Source: CAJQQK01 sp049116495
GTDB lineage: Bacteria; Pseudomonadota; Alphaproteobacteria; Rhizobiales; Hyphomicrobiaceae
DNA: 5,669 nt
Assembly (NCBI GenBank): GCA_049116495.1
Contig: JAGDYV010000278.1
Location: 1 to 5,669, forward strand
Direction of reading: 5' to 3'
Shown: positions 1 to 5,580 of the stretch, one piece after another
Numbering within the stretch: position 1 is the stretch's first letter
How the letters are laid out: the number at the start of each line of letters is the position of its first letter
Made by a program: the position numbers and the translations under genes
Notes under the pieces: model-generated
The model's database searches: none
Seen by the model: only the letters and a program-made list of their open reading frames with translations
What the model was told of the DNA's origin: nothing

Positions 1-1
1 G

Positions 2-20
2 GAAGGGCTGAAAGCCCTTC
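2..20. repeat. Perfect 8-bp stem-loop at the left edge
   Basis: GAAGGGCT (2-9) and AGCCCTTC (13-20) are perfectly complementary around a GAA loop. No T-run follows on the plus strand, so it is not a classical plus-strand terminator. If it terminates a minus-strand transcript, the T-run would lie left of the window and cannot be seen. It may also be the end of a longer structure cut by the window edge. Confidence 0.45.
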
Positions 21-41
21 GCGTTGAGTCCGCAGGACAAA

Positions 42-233
42 ATGGGCAATCCTTCAACTATTGGTTTTCATCATGCGTTCAGGACGGCGAGAACAAATGG
101 GTGCAAACTCAGTGCGTGGTTTCTGCTGATGATCCTGTCGTACACGATGGTGGCGGCGCTGCATGGTGTTGTGGCGTATCGTGGCCGGGTGGATGCGGTC
201 TCTGAAACCGGGGTGAAACGTCAGGCGGTCTAA
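42..233 (+). CDS. Doubtful small single-pass membrane ORF
   Basis: This is an open frame of 63 codons from an ATG at 42 (a TTG at 24 would add six residues). It carries one hydrophobic stretch, about residues 24-45 of the ATG-started product (AWFLLMILSYTMVAALHGVVAY), followed by a short charged tail. An AGGA at 34-37 lies only 4 bases before the ATG, which is close for a ribosome binding site. No family is recognised. In favour are the membrane-like segment and the lack of any better gene in 1-305. Against it are the short length, the weak start and the GC-rich context, where chance ORFs are common. A long minus-strand frame also covers this stretch (623-54), but it runs antisense into the better supported gene at 306-725 and looks like a shadow. 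Confidence 0.25.
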   Translation: MGNPSTIGFHHAFRTARTNGCKLSAWFLLMILSYTMVAALHGVVAYRGRVDAVSETGVKRQAV

Positions 234-305
234 CGGGAGTGGATTGCTCCACGCACACGAATCGCACAGGTTTTCCAGTGTTTCGTCCACAAGCTGGGGG
301 CCGCG

Positions 306-725
306 ATGGATTACCGCGAGATGAATGCAATTGCCGGAGACCCGGTGCGGGTGCGCGCAACGGCGTCGATGATCCTGGCTGAGATGGCCGGCGAGTTGGC
401 GGAAGGCAGCGAGAAGTTTCTGACGGACCTTGCGACCTATGACGGTAAGAAGCGGATCAGCGTGCGCGCGCTGGAGTATCTTTATGGATTGCGCGAGCAT
501 GCCTGGCGCCGCGCCAAGGTGGCTGGCTGGCGGGCCGATGCGCTGATCGCGAAGACCTGGGAAGCGCGGTTCGACCTGGTCGACTATGACGCAGAAGAGT
601 GGCTCGACGAATTGAAAGAGCAAGGCGCCGGCATCGCGCTGTCAAAGCCGCAGTGGCGCCGCCTGATCGCGATGGCAAAACAGGTCGACCTGATCGCGGC
701 GGAGCAATGGATCGAACTCAAGTAA
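306..725 (+). CDS. Conserved-looking hypothetical protein, 139 aa
   Basis: The product is a 139-residue soluble, probably all-helical protein with no signal peptide or membrane segment. The ATG at 306 follows a G5 run (296-300) at 5 bases, a usable Shine-Dalgarno-like site; an ATG at 321 (residue 6) is an alternative. The composition is rich in Ala, Glu, Leu, Arg and Trp, with amphipathic stretches around residues 14-45 and 50-75 and a C-terminal helix-like end (SKPQWRRLIAMAKQVDLI). From memory the general pattern (a segment resembling 'L..GSEKFLTDL', then 'L..LYGLRE', then 'ARFDLVDYD') resembles short uncharacterised proteins of alphaproteobacteria, but this is an impression and gives no function. 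It stands alone: nothing codirectional follows it. The reading frame has the normal GC-rich third-position look of the region, unlike its antisense frames. The function is unknown. Confidence 0.7.
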   Translation: MDYREMNAIAGDPVRVRATASMILAEMAGELAEGSEKFLTDLATYDGKKRISVRALEYLYGLREHAWRRAKVAGWRADALIAKTWEARFDLVDYDAEEWLDELKEQGAGIALSKPQWRRLIAMAKQVDLIAAEQWIELK

Positions 726-761
726 GCTGTTGTGGGGCGCCGCTCAGGTTAGGCGTTCGAG

Positions 762-789
762 CGGAGGCAACCGCCGGCGATTGCCGCCG
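762..789. repeat. 28-bp imperfect palindrome after the 306-725 gene
   Basis: The arms CGGaGGCAAcCGCC (762-775) and GGCGaTTGCCgCCG (776-789) are complementary except at two pairs (765/786 and 771/780). It begins 36 bases after the stop of the 306-725 gene and is GC-rich, with no T-run directly after it. It could be a rho-independent-like 3' hairpin of that gene, a dispersed extragenic palindrome, or a dyad for a binding protein. Sequence alone does not decide. Confidence 0.5.
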
Positions 790-937
790 TTGGGTTACGC
801 CCGGTTCAACGCCGTGGCACACCGGCTCGGACCGGGCCAGGCTATCTCATCCTACTATTTCATTCATTTTTTTTCAGTGTGTTATCATCTTTCTCTTATG
901 TGTAGGTTGAGTTTTCGGTCTGCCCCCGGATCGTCGC

Positions 938-970
938 GGGAGGCGTCGCCCGCGTTGCCCAACGCCTCCC
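938..970 (-). terminator. Stem-loop behind the mutA-GFA operon
   Basis: GGGAGGCGT (938-946) pairs perfectly with ACGCCTCCC (962-970) around a 15-base loop. It begins 26 bases past the TGA of the minus-strand GFA-fold gene, where an operon terminator is expected. No T-run follows on the minus strand, so it may be a 3'-end-stabilising hairpin or a weak terminator rather than a classical intrinsic one. Confidence 0.4.
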
Positions 971-996
971 ACGACGGACTGTTCGCAGCCGCCCCC

Positions 997-1449
997 TCAG
1001 GACTGGTTGCGTTCGATCTTGGCTTCCGTCTCGGCGCCGGCGTATTCGGCGAAGGTCTTGCCGGGCAGCTCGTGCAGCGTGTCGAACCACGCGACCTTCG
1101 ATTCGATGCCGACGGCGTAGGTCGGTGCCACCGCGTTTGGGTCATCGAACGCGCCGAGCAGGATCTCCATGTTGGCGCCGCCGAACTGATGGTAGCTGAG
1201 CGAGGTGCCGCAATCGCCGCAGAAATGGCGCTCCGCGATCGATGACGAGGCGAACGCCTTGGGTTGGCCCCGCGTCCAGGCGAAGTCGGCCATTGGCACG
1301 TCGGCGAGGCCGGCGAAAGGCGAAGCCGTCGCGCGCTGGCACATGCGGCAGTGGCAGATGCCAACGCGGATCGGGGCGGCGTAGAACGCGAAACGGACGG
1401 CGCCGCACTGGCAGCCGCCGGTGAGCACGGCAGGGCGGTTTTCAGACAT
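997..1449 (-). CDS. GFA/CENP-V-fold zinc-binding protein
   Basis: The 150-residue product belongs to the GFA family (glutathione-dependent formaldehyde-activating enzyme-like, Mss4-like fold). The expected zinc cysteines are all present: C13 and C15 in GGCQCGAVRF, C32, C34 and C37 in CHCRMCQRA, and C77 and C80 in HFCGDCGT. The C-terminal IESKVAWFDTLHELP segment is also typical. Length is normal for the family and no export signal is seen, so it is probably cytosolic. The start chosen is the ATG at 1449, giving MSENRPAVLTGGCQCG. An ATG at 1509 in the same frame would add 20 residues lying inside mutA and outside the family domain. The ATG overlaps the mutA stop (ATGTCTGA) and no good Shine-Dalgarno precedes it, so translation probably depends on ribosomes finishing mutA. 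The family name comes from Gfa, reported to speed glutathione-formaldehyde adduct formation. Most members have no proven substrate, so formaldehyde activity should not be assumed here. Confidence 0.9.
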   Translation of the reverse strand: MSENRPAVLTGGCQCGAVRFAFYAAPIRVGICHCRMCQRATASPFAGLADVPMADFAWTRGQPKAFASSSIAERHFCGDCGTSLSYHQFGGANMEILLGAFDDPNAVAPTYAVGIESKVAWFDTLHELPGKTFAEYAGAETEAKIERNQS

Positions 1450-3313
1450 GCGGCGTGCCGAATTTCTTGTGCAGGCCCTCAAGGGCCGCGAGGATGTCGA
1501 CGCCGACATGGAGGAATTCGTCGACGCCGGCGGTACTCAGTGCATCGGTTGCCTTGCCGGCGAGCATGACGTGCTCGGCGCCGGCGGATTTGAGCAGCGA
1601 CGCGGTGGCTTCGCCGAGCGTTTCGTAGTTGGCATCGTTGGAGCAGATGCAGGCGATCTTGGCGCCCGATGCCGTAAAGGCAGCGCCGGCATCGGCGGAA
1701 TTGGTGAAGCCTTCATTGCTGGCGACGTCGATGCCGCCGGCGGCGAGCAGGTTGGTGATCCACATCGCGCGCGCAGTGTGCTCGGCAAGGGGCCCGAGGT
1801 TGGCGAGGAAGACGGCCGGGCGCGTGCCGGTCTTGGCGAGATGGGCATCAGCGGCATCGCGCAGTGCCTCGAAGGGCTCGGCGAGGCGCCGGGAAGGCAG
1901 GGGCGGCACAACCAGTGCGCCGCCCATGACATGGACACGTTCTTCCGGCGCGATGTCGAGTACGCCGGTGGTCGGTTCGTCGAGCTGCGGGAATTCGCTG
2001 GTGCCGGTGATCGGCTCGCGGCGGGTGGCGAGGCGCCTGGCGCGGTCTGAGGCGACGGCTGTGATGCGCTGTTGGATGGCGCCGCTGGTGAGGCTGGCAA
2101 CGAGGCCGCCTTCGCGCTCGACCTCCTGGAAGAGGTTCCAGGCGGTTTGGCAGAGTTCATCGGTGAGCGCTTCGGTGGCGCCGGCACCGGCGGTGGGATC
2201 CGCAACGCGCCAGAGGTTCGATTCTTCGAGAAGGATCGTCTGGGTGTTGCGCGCGATGCGCCGAGCGAAGGCGTCGGGCAGGCCATGCGCGACGGTGTGC
2301 GGCAGGACGGTCAGGCTGTCGGCGCCGGCGATACCAGCCGTAAAGGTGGCCATGGTCGCGCGCAGCATGTTGACGCCGGCATCGCGTTTGGTTGCCATGC
2401 GCCAGGCGGTCTCGGCGTGGATCTTGACCGGCTTGGCGTCGAGACTGGAGGCCTGCCGGACGCGGGCCCAGAGTTTTCGCAGCGCGCGCAACTTGGCGAT
2501 GCCCTCGAACTGGCCGGCATCGACGGCAAGCGTGAACGACAGCGCGTCGGCAGCGCTGGCAAGCGGCATGCCGGCTGCTTCGAGGCCACGGAGATATTCG
2601 ACGGCGGAGGCGATCGCGACGGCGAGTTCCTGCGCTTCGGAGCCGCCTGCTTCACTGACCGGGCGGGCATCACAGGAGACGAAGGGGCCGGTGAAACCTT
2701 TTGCGGCAAGGCCTGAGACGGTACCGGCGAGTTTTTCGGTCGTCTCCGCCCAGCCGATCATGCGTTGGCCGGTCGTCATCAGTTGGGCGAGTGGGGCGAG
2801 GCCAAAGTCAATGTTGAGCTTGTCTGGTGACAGACTTTGCCGGGCGACGAGGTCGGCGAGGGCCGTGGCGCACTGCTGGCCGGTGTCACCGACCTCGATG
2901 CGCAGCGCGATCATGTCGAGGGCGATATCCTTGAGCAGTTCTGCCAGGCCGTCGGCGCTGTCGGCCTTGGTGCCGAAACCACGGGCGGTGGGACTGCTGG
3001 CGAACACGAGCACGAGGGTGTCGGCGCCGTTTTCGAGATCTTCGAGGGCGAGTTTGTTGGCGGCTTGTGCGTCGGGATGATCGACACGCTGGGCGAGATG
3101 CCAGGGCCGGCCGGCATGGACCGAGACGACGGGCGCCTTATCGCCAGCCTGCATGTAGAGCGGTTGCAGGGCGATGCCGTCGGCGGTCTTCGAGACGAGA
3201 CGCTTGGCGAAATCGCCACCCTTCAGAACACGATCGATTGCGGTGCGCCAGGCGGCTTCATCGCGGCCGTCGAAACCTTGCGACAGGGGGAGATTGGGTT
3301 CGGAAGCGGTCAT
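1442..3313 (-). CDS. mutA: Methylmalonyl-CoA mutase, small (beta) subunit
   Basis: The 623-residue product is a member of the methylmalonyl-CoA mutase family and matches the non-catalytic small subunit. That subunit pairs with the B12-carrying large subunit (MutB), which interconverts (R)-methylmalonyl-CoA and succinyl-CoA in propionyl-CoA metabolism. The family-typical N-terminus is visible (GIALQPLYM, residues 47-54; RPWHLAQRVDHPD, 69-81), then a long TIM-barrel-like region and a C-terminal Rossmann-like domain from about residue 498. Two features argue for the small subunit. Where the large subunit has RQYAGF with its substrate-binding Tyr, this protein has AQRVDHPD. The cobalamin motif DxHxxG is absent, the matching segment reading LGPLAEHTAR (506-515). 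The end (FLHVGVDILAALEGLHKKFG) is typical of the family. The length is normal for this subunit. The ATG at 3313 has only a weak GAG-like site upstream. It is the first gene of an operon with the GFA-fold gene; mutB, often next to mutA, is not in the window. Confidence 0.9.
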   Translation of the reverse strand: MTASEPNLPLSQGFDGRDEAAWRTAIDRVLKGGDFAKRLVSKTADGIALQPLYMQAGDKAPVVSVHAGRPWHLAQRVDHPDAQAANKLALEDLENGADTLVLVFASSPTARGFGTKADSADGLAELLKDIALDMIALRIEVGDTGQQCATALADLVARQSLSPDKLNIDFGLAPLAQLMTTGQRMIGWAETTEKLAGTVSGLAAKGFTGPFVSCDARPVSEAGGSEAQELAVAIASAVEYLRGLEAAGMPLASAADALSFTLAVDAGQFEGIAKLRALRKLWARVRQASSLDAKPVKIHAETAWRMATKRDAGVNMLRATMATFTAGIAGADSLTVLPHTVAHGLPDAFARRIARNTQTILLEESNLWRVADPTAGAGATEALTDELCQTAWNLFQEVEREGGLVASLTSGAIQQRITAVASDRARRLATRREPITGTSEFPQLDEPTTGVLDIAPEERVHVMGGALVVPPLPSRRLAEPFEALRDAADAHLAKTGTRPAVFLANLGPLAEHTARAMWITNLLAAGGIDVASNEGFTNSADAGAAFTASGAKIACICSNDANYETLGEATASLLKSAGAEHVMLAGKATDALSTAGVDEFLHVGVDILAALEGLHKKFGTPHV

Positions 3314-3345
3314 GGCAGGCTCGCTGGTTCACTTGGTTGGCGCCA

Positions 3346-3375
3346 TGCATAGCGCGGAGTACGGGCGGCGGCCAA
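3346..3375 (-). promoter_or_regulatory. Candidate sigma-70-type promoter of mutA
   Basis: On the minus strand TTGGCC (3375-3370) and TATGCA (3351-3346) are separated by 18 bases. This would start transcription near 3340, leaving a leader of under 30 bases before the mutA ATG. The match to TTGACA/TATAAT is only moderate and it rests on inspection alone. Confidence 0.3.
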
Positions 3376-3424
3376 GAGCGGAAGTGCCGGAGAAATTGTC
3401 GCCAGGGTTTGACTTTAGGCGCAT

Positions 3425-3468
3425 GCAGGCGCCTTGGGGACATGATGCGCGGTTGTCACGGCGCCTGC
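3425..3468. repeat. 9-bp inverted repeat between mutA and the YkuD gene
   Basis: GCAGGCGCC (3425-3433) and GGCGCCTGC (3460-3468) are perfect inverted copies separated by 26 bases. A second pair, GCGCAT (3419-3424) and ATGCGC (3445-3450), interlaces with it. They lie in the 252-base intergenic region between the divergent starts of mutA and the transpeptidase gene, upstream of the candidate mutA promoter. An operator for a dimeric regulator or an RNA structure in a leader is possible; GC-rich chance repeats are the alternative. Confidence 0.35.
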
Positions 3469-3565
3469 GAAATCTCACGATGTTTACCAACCAGAGGGCG
3501 TTTTTCTGCTTTTATGGCAGGAAATCGTGATTCTTTTGCGCGGGTTTTGAGAGGTTTAACAGCTG

Positions 3566-4141
3566 ATGCTGATCTATCGTATGACCGTGCTGTCGGTTGT
3601 TGCCGCGCTACTGATGTGGGGCGCCACATCGAAGGCGGGTGCGAAACCGCGCGAGGTTAAACTGTCACTCGGCTATCCTGCCGGGTCGATCGTGATCGTT
3701 AACAAGGAGCGCGCGCTCTACTATGTGCTCGGCAATGGCCGGGCGCTGCGCTACCGGGTGGCCGTGGGCACGCGTAAGGAGCTGTGGGTCGGGCGGATGT
3801 TCGTCTCCAATATGCGCAAGAACCCTTACTGGACGCCGGTCGATGGTGGCCCGACGGTGCGCGGCGGTATTCCGAGCAATCCGCTTGGTAAGCGCGCGAT
3901 CTATCTCGATTGGTCGTTGCTGCGCATTCACGGGACGCCGTCACGGGGGTCAATCGGCCGGGCGGCCTCGAACGGCTGCATCCGAATGTTCAACGAGGAT
4001 GTCATCGATCTCTACGAGCGCACGCATATTGGTGCACCCGTGATCGCGATCAATACGCGCGCACAGGCGAAGCGGTTTCTGGAACCAAAGGTGACGGGCA
4101 AGCTGGGAGCCTATTCGAAGTTGGCGAAGAAGGCGCGGTAA
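3566..4141 (+). CDS. Exported L,D-transpeptidase family protein (YkuD domain)
   Basis: The 191-residue product is a probable periplasmic L,D-transpeptidase of the YkuD/ErfK family. These enzymes form 3-3 peptidoglycan cross-links or attach proteins to peptidoglycan through a catalytic Cys. Residues 1-26 look like a signal peptide: MLIYRM, a hydrophobic core TVLSVVAALLMWGA, then SKAGA with cleavage likely before Lys27. The YkuD domain follows: SIVIVNKERALYYVL near 41-55, the NPYWTP segment at 86-91, and the active-site block from IHGTPSRGSIG (His122) to SNGCIRM, with Ser135, Gly137, Cys138 and Arg140. The usual S-H-G-C is S-N-G-C here, a variant common in the family. The ATG at 3566 is preceded by GAGAGG (3549-3554) at 11 bases. 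An ATG at 3581 has no ribosome binding site and would shorten the signal peptide. No LysM or other peptidoglycan-binding domain is visible, so this is a minimal catalytic form. The substrate and the type of cross-link are unknown. Confidence 0.92.
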   Translation: MLIYRMTVLSVVAALLMWGATSKAGAKPREVKLSLGYPAGSIVIVNKERALYYVLGNGRALRYRVAVGTRKELWVGRMFVSNMRKNPYWTPVDGGPTVRGGIPSNPLGKRAIYLDWSLLRIHGTPSRGSIGRAASNGCIRMFNEDVIDLYERTHIGAPVIAINTRAQAKRFLEPKVTGKLGAYSKLAKKAR

Positions 4142-4165
4142 GCTCTGCGGGACTGCCGGAAACAG

Positions 4166-4202
4166 AAAAGGCGCGATGCGGTCAAGCTGCATCGCGCCTT
4201 TT
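4166..4202. terminator. Bidirectional intrinsic terminator
   Basis: AAAAGGCGCGATGC (4166-4179) and GCATCGCGCCTTTT (4189-4202) form a perfect 14-bp stem with a 9-base loop. On the plus strand it ends in TTTT, 24 bases after the stop of the transpeptidase gene. On the minus strand it also ends in TTTT and lies 33 bases past the sodB stop. It therefore probably ends transcription of both convergent genes. Confidence 0.9.
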
Positions 4203-4235
4203 GCTGTGTTGTGCTTGGACGAACGGTTGCGTGTG

Positions 4236-4832
4236 CTACGCCTTGTCGATCATGCCCTCGACGTATTCCCAGTTGACCAGGTTATCGATGAACGACTCCA
4301 GATATTTCGGACGGGCGTTGCGGAAATCGATGTAGTAGCTGTGTTCCCAGACGTCGCAGCCGAGGATGGGCTGTGCGCCATGCATGAGCGGGTTTTCACC
4401 GTTCGGGGTTTTTGTAACTTCGAGCTTGCCATCCTTGACGGCGAGCCAGGCCCAACCGGAGCCGAACTGCGTGGTGCCAGCCTGAATGAAGTCAGCACGC
4501 ATCTTGTCGTAACCGCCGTAGGCGGCGACCATGCCTTCGAGCTTGCCAGGCAGCGACGTGCCGCCGCCGTTCGGCTTCATCCAGTTCCAGAAGTGCATGT
4601 GGTTGTAGTGCTGGCCGGCCTGGTTGACGAGCGCCTGATTGCCTTCGCTGAAGGCGGTCTTGCAGATGTCCTCAAGGGACATGTCGGCGAACTTGTTGCC
4701 TTCGATCAGGCCGTTGCCGGTGTTGACGTAGGCGAGGTGGTGCTTGTCGTGGTGAAACTCGAGGGTCTCTTTTGACATGTGCGGTGCGAGTGCGTCGTGG
4801 GCGTAGGGTAGGTCTGGAAGTGAAAACGCCAT
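4236..4832 (-). CDS. sodB: Superoxide dismutase, Fe type (Fe/Mn family)
   Basis: The 198-residue product is a cytosolic Fe/Mn-family superoxide dismutase, which converts superoxide to oxygen and hydrogen peroxide. The metal ligands are all present: His27 (LEFHHDKHH), His78 (YNHMHFWNW), and Asp160 and His164 (DVWEHSYYIDFRNARP). Other family residues include His31, the gateway Tyr35 and FGSGWAWL (123-130). The second-sphere Gln sits in the N-terminal half (Gln74, four before His78). The site occupied by Gln in Mn enzymes is Gly145 (PNGENPL). This is the Fe pattern, although some alphaproteobacterial relatives accept Mn as well. Length matches the family and there is no signal peptide. The start is the ATG at 4832, giving MAFSLPDLPY, because AGAGAGGA lies 9 bases upstream and the family domain starts at once. 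The in-frame ATG at 4952 would add 40 residues unlike the family. The gene is apparently monocistronic, ending at the shared terminator 4166-4202. Confidence 0.95.
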   Translation of the reverse strand: MAFSLPDLPYAHDALAPHMSKETLEFHHDKHHLAYVNTGNGLIEGNKFADMSLEDICKTAFSEGNQALVNQAGQHYNHMHFWNWMKPNGGGTSLPGKLEGMVAAYGGYDKMRADFIQAGTTQFGSGWAWLAVKDGKLEVTKTPNGENPLMHGAQPILGCDVWEHSYYIDFRNARPKYLESFIDNLVNWEYVEGMIDKA

Positions 4833-4881
4833 TTGGGGGTATCCTCTCTTGTTGGTTTTTGGGCGGGAACGCTGTTGCTGC

Positions 4882-4909
4882 AAATTAGTCATCCGCGGCG
4901 ATGATGCAA
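4882..4909 (-). promoter_or_regulatory. Candidate sodB promoter
   Basis: On the minus strand TTGCAT (4909-4904) and TAATTT (4887-4882) are separated by 16 bases, followed by a leader of about 40 bases to the sodB ATG. It is a fair sigma-70-like match, found by inspection only. The nearby CAGCATGCTG palindrome (4935-4944) and GAGAT-GGG-ATCTC hairpin (4919-4931) lie just upstream and could be protein sites, but nothing shows this. Confidence 0.35.
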
Positions 4910-5028
4910 TGCCTAGCTGAGATGGGATCTCCAACAGCATGCTGCAATGCATGATTTCCGAACGCTTTGTAACGCCAAATTAACCCCGTTGGTTGCTTAG
5001 TGATCGCGTTCATGAAGTGTGTTTGTTG

Positions 5029-5060
5029 TGCGTTGGAGTGTTGATCAATGCGTTGGTGTG
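5029..5060 (+). repeat. 12-bp direct repeat across the lipoprotein start
   Basis: TGCGTTGGAGTG (5029-5040) and TGCGTTGGTGTG (5049-5060) differ at one base and are 20 bases apart. The first copy supplies the presumed ribosome binding GGAG (5035-5038). The second begins inside the ATG at 5048. It may be a small duplication that created or altered this start region. Confidence 0.5.
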
Positions 5061-5560
5061 GTTTCGTCGCGGCTCGCGACGGGGGGGCGTCGGCTGTTCT
5101 ACCTGCCGTTTGGAAAGGCCCACGAGCCGGTTGTTTTCTGCAAATCGTCAATGTTATCGCGGTCGGCCTGCTGGTCAGCGCATGCGCGAGTTCGCAAGCT
5201 GGTTATACCGACTATGCCCATGTTGGAGCGCCGCAGGGGCGACAAGTCGCTGTCGCACAGCCGCCACCCATAGAGCTGGAAGATGATGGACTCGCCGTCC
5301 AGGCGCCGCCGCGCGTGCGCAAAAATCCGGAACAGGATGATCCGAGCGAGCCGTTCAGTCCGAACTATGGTCCAGCACCCGATGGCGTAACCGATCACAC
5401 AATCGATCAGGGGCATCAGGCGCCGGCGCGCGTGACGCCGCAACACCATGCGCAAAAGCGTCCGGTGCACATTCGCTCGCGCACGACGCCGATGACGCCG
5501 ACTGAGGCGCAGGCGATCATCGTTCAGGCGATGATTGCGCACGAACGGCGCCACCCGTAA
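5048..5560 (+). CDS. Putative proline-rich lipoprotein, unknown function
   Basis: The 170-residue product has a hydrophobic segment (residues 29-45, CFLQIVNVIAVGLLVSA) ending in the lipobox-like LVSAC, with Cys46 as the likely lipidated residue. Export and membrane anchoring are therefore likely. The mature part is short, polar and rich in Pro, His, Gln and Arg (APQGRQVAVAQPPP, residues 61-74; DDPSEPFSPNYGP, 97-109). It looks mostly disordered, and ends in a helix-like TEAQAIIVQAMIAHERRHP. No enzyme family is recognised. The ATG at 5048 is preceded by GGAG at 9 bases, with a stop codon just upstream in frame, so no earlier start exists. A 28-residue stretch before the hydrophobic core is unusually long for a lipoprotein signal and is rich in Arg, Gly and Ala. 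No ATG, GTG or TTG in frame would shorten it. A G7 run sits at 5081-5087. It is convergent with the acyl-CoA dehydrogenase gene, with 20 bases between the stops. Confidence 0.65.
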   Translation: MRWCGFVAARDGGASAVLPAVWKGPRAGCFLQIVNVIAVGLLVSACASSQAGYTDYAHVGAPQGRQVAVAQPPPIELEDDGLAVQAPPRVRKNPEQDDPSEPFSPNYGPAPDGVTDHTIDQGHQAPARVTPQHHAQKRPVHIRSRTTPMTPTEAQAIIVQAMIAHERRHP

Positions 5561-5580
5561 GTGCTGGGCCAAGTCGGCGA

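Larger units (their letters stand above)
726..996. other. Non-coding gap between two convergent genes
   Basis: The gap lies between the 306-725 gene and the GFA-fold gene, which converge here. It holds the palindrome at 762-789, a 7-bp inverted repeat GCCCGGT/ACCGGGC (799-805 and 831-837, 25-base loop), an AT-rich patch at about 845-905 with eight T at 867-874, and the stem-loop at 938-970. Long frames crossing it (730-1245 plus, 1364-885 minus) are low-complexity shadows of the GFA-fold gene. No recognisable gene or RNA is seen. Confidence 0.55.

Noticed and set aside
54..623. 189-codon minus-strand open frame
   Set aside because: It runs antisense through the 306-725 gene, is rich in Arg, His and Pro without a recognisable pattern, and has no ribosome binding site that stands out.
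740..815. Possible tRNA (GGTTCAA near 803 looks like a T-loop)
   Set aside because: No acceptor stem, anticodon arm or CCA-side pairing can be fitted around it.
730..1245. 171-codon plus-strand frame over the gap and the GFA-fold gene
   Set aside because: Most of it is antisense to the GFA-fold domain, whose cysteine motifs are clear, and the part in the gap crosses the palindrome and the T8 run.
1450..1509. Longer start (ATG at 1509) for the GFA-fold gene
   Set aside because: The extra 20 residues lie inside mutA and outside the family domain; the ATG at 1449 gives a start-stop overlap typical of coupled genes.
1421..2050. 209-codon plus-strand Gly-rich frame
   Set aside because: It is antisense to the C-terminal part of mutA; the Gly/Ala/Glu-rich composition is the usual complement of GC-rich coding DNA.
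1629..3080. 483-codon plus-strand open frame opposite mutA
   Set aside because: It is an antisense shadow of mutA in GC-rich DNA: Ser/Ala/Arg-rich, with no domain pattern, while the minus strand encodes a clear mutase subunit.
1442..3313. Catalytic large subunit of methylmalonyl-CoA mutase
   Set aside because: The DxHxxG cobalamin motif and the substrate-binding Tyr segment are missing, and the length fits the small subunit.
4833..4952. Longer start (ATG at 4952) for superoxide dismutase
   Set aside because: The extra 40 residues do not resemble the family or a signal peptide, and a good AGAGAGGA ribosome binding site serves the ATG at 4832.
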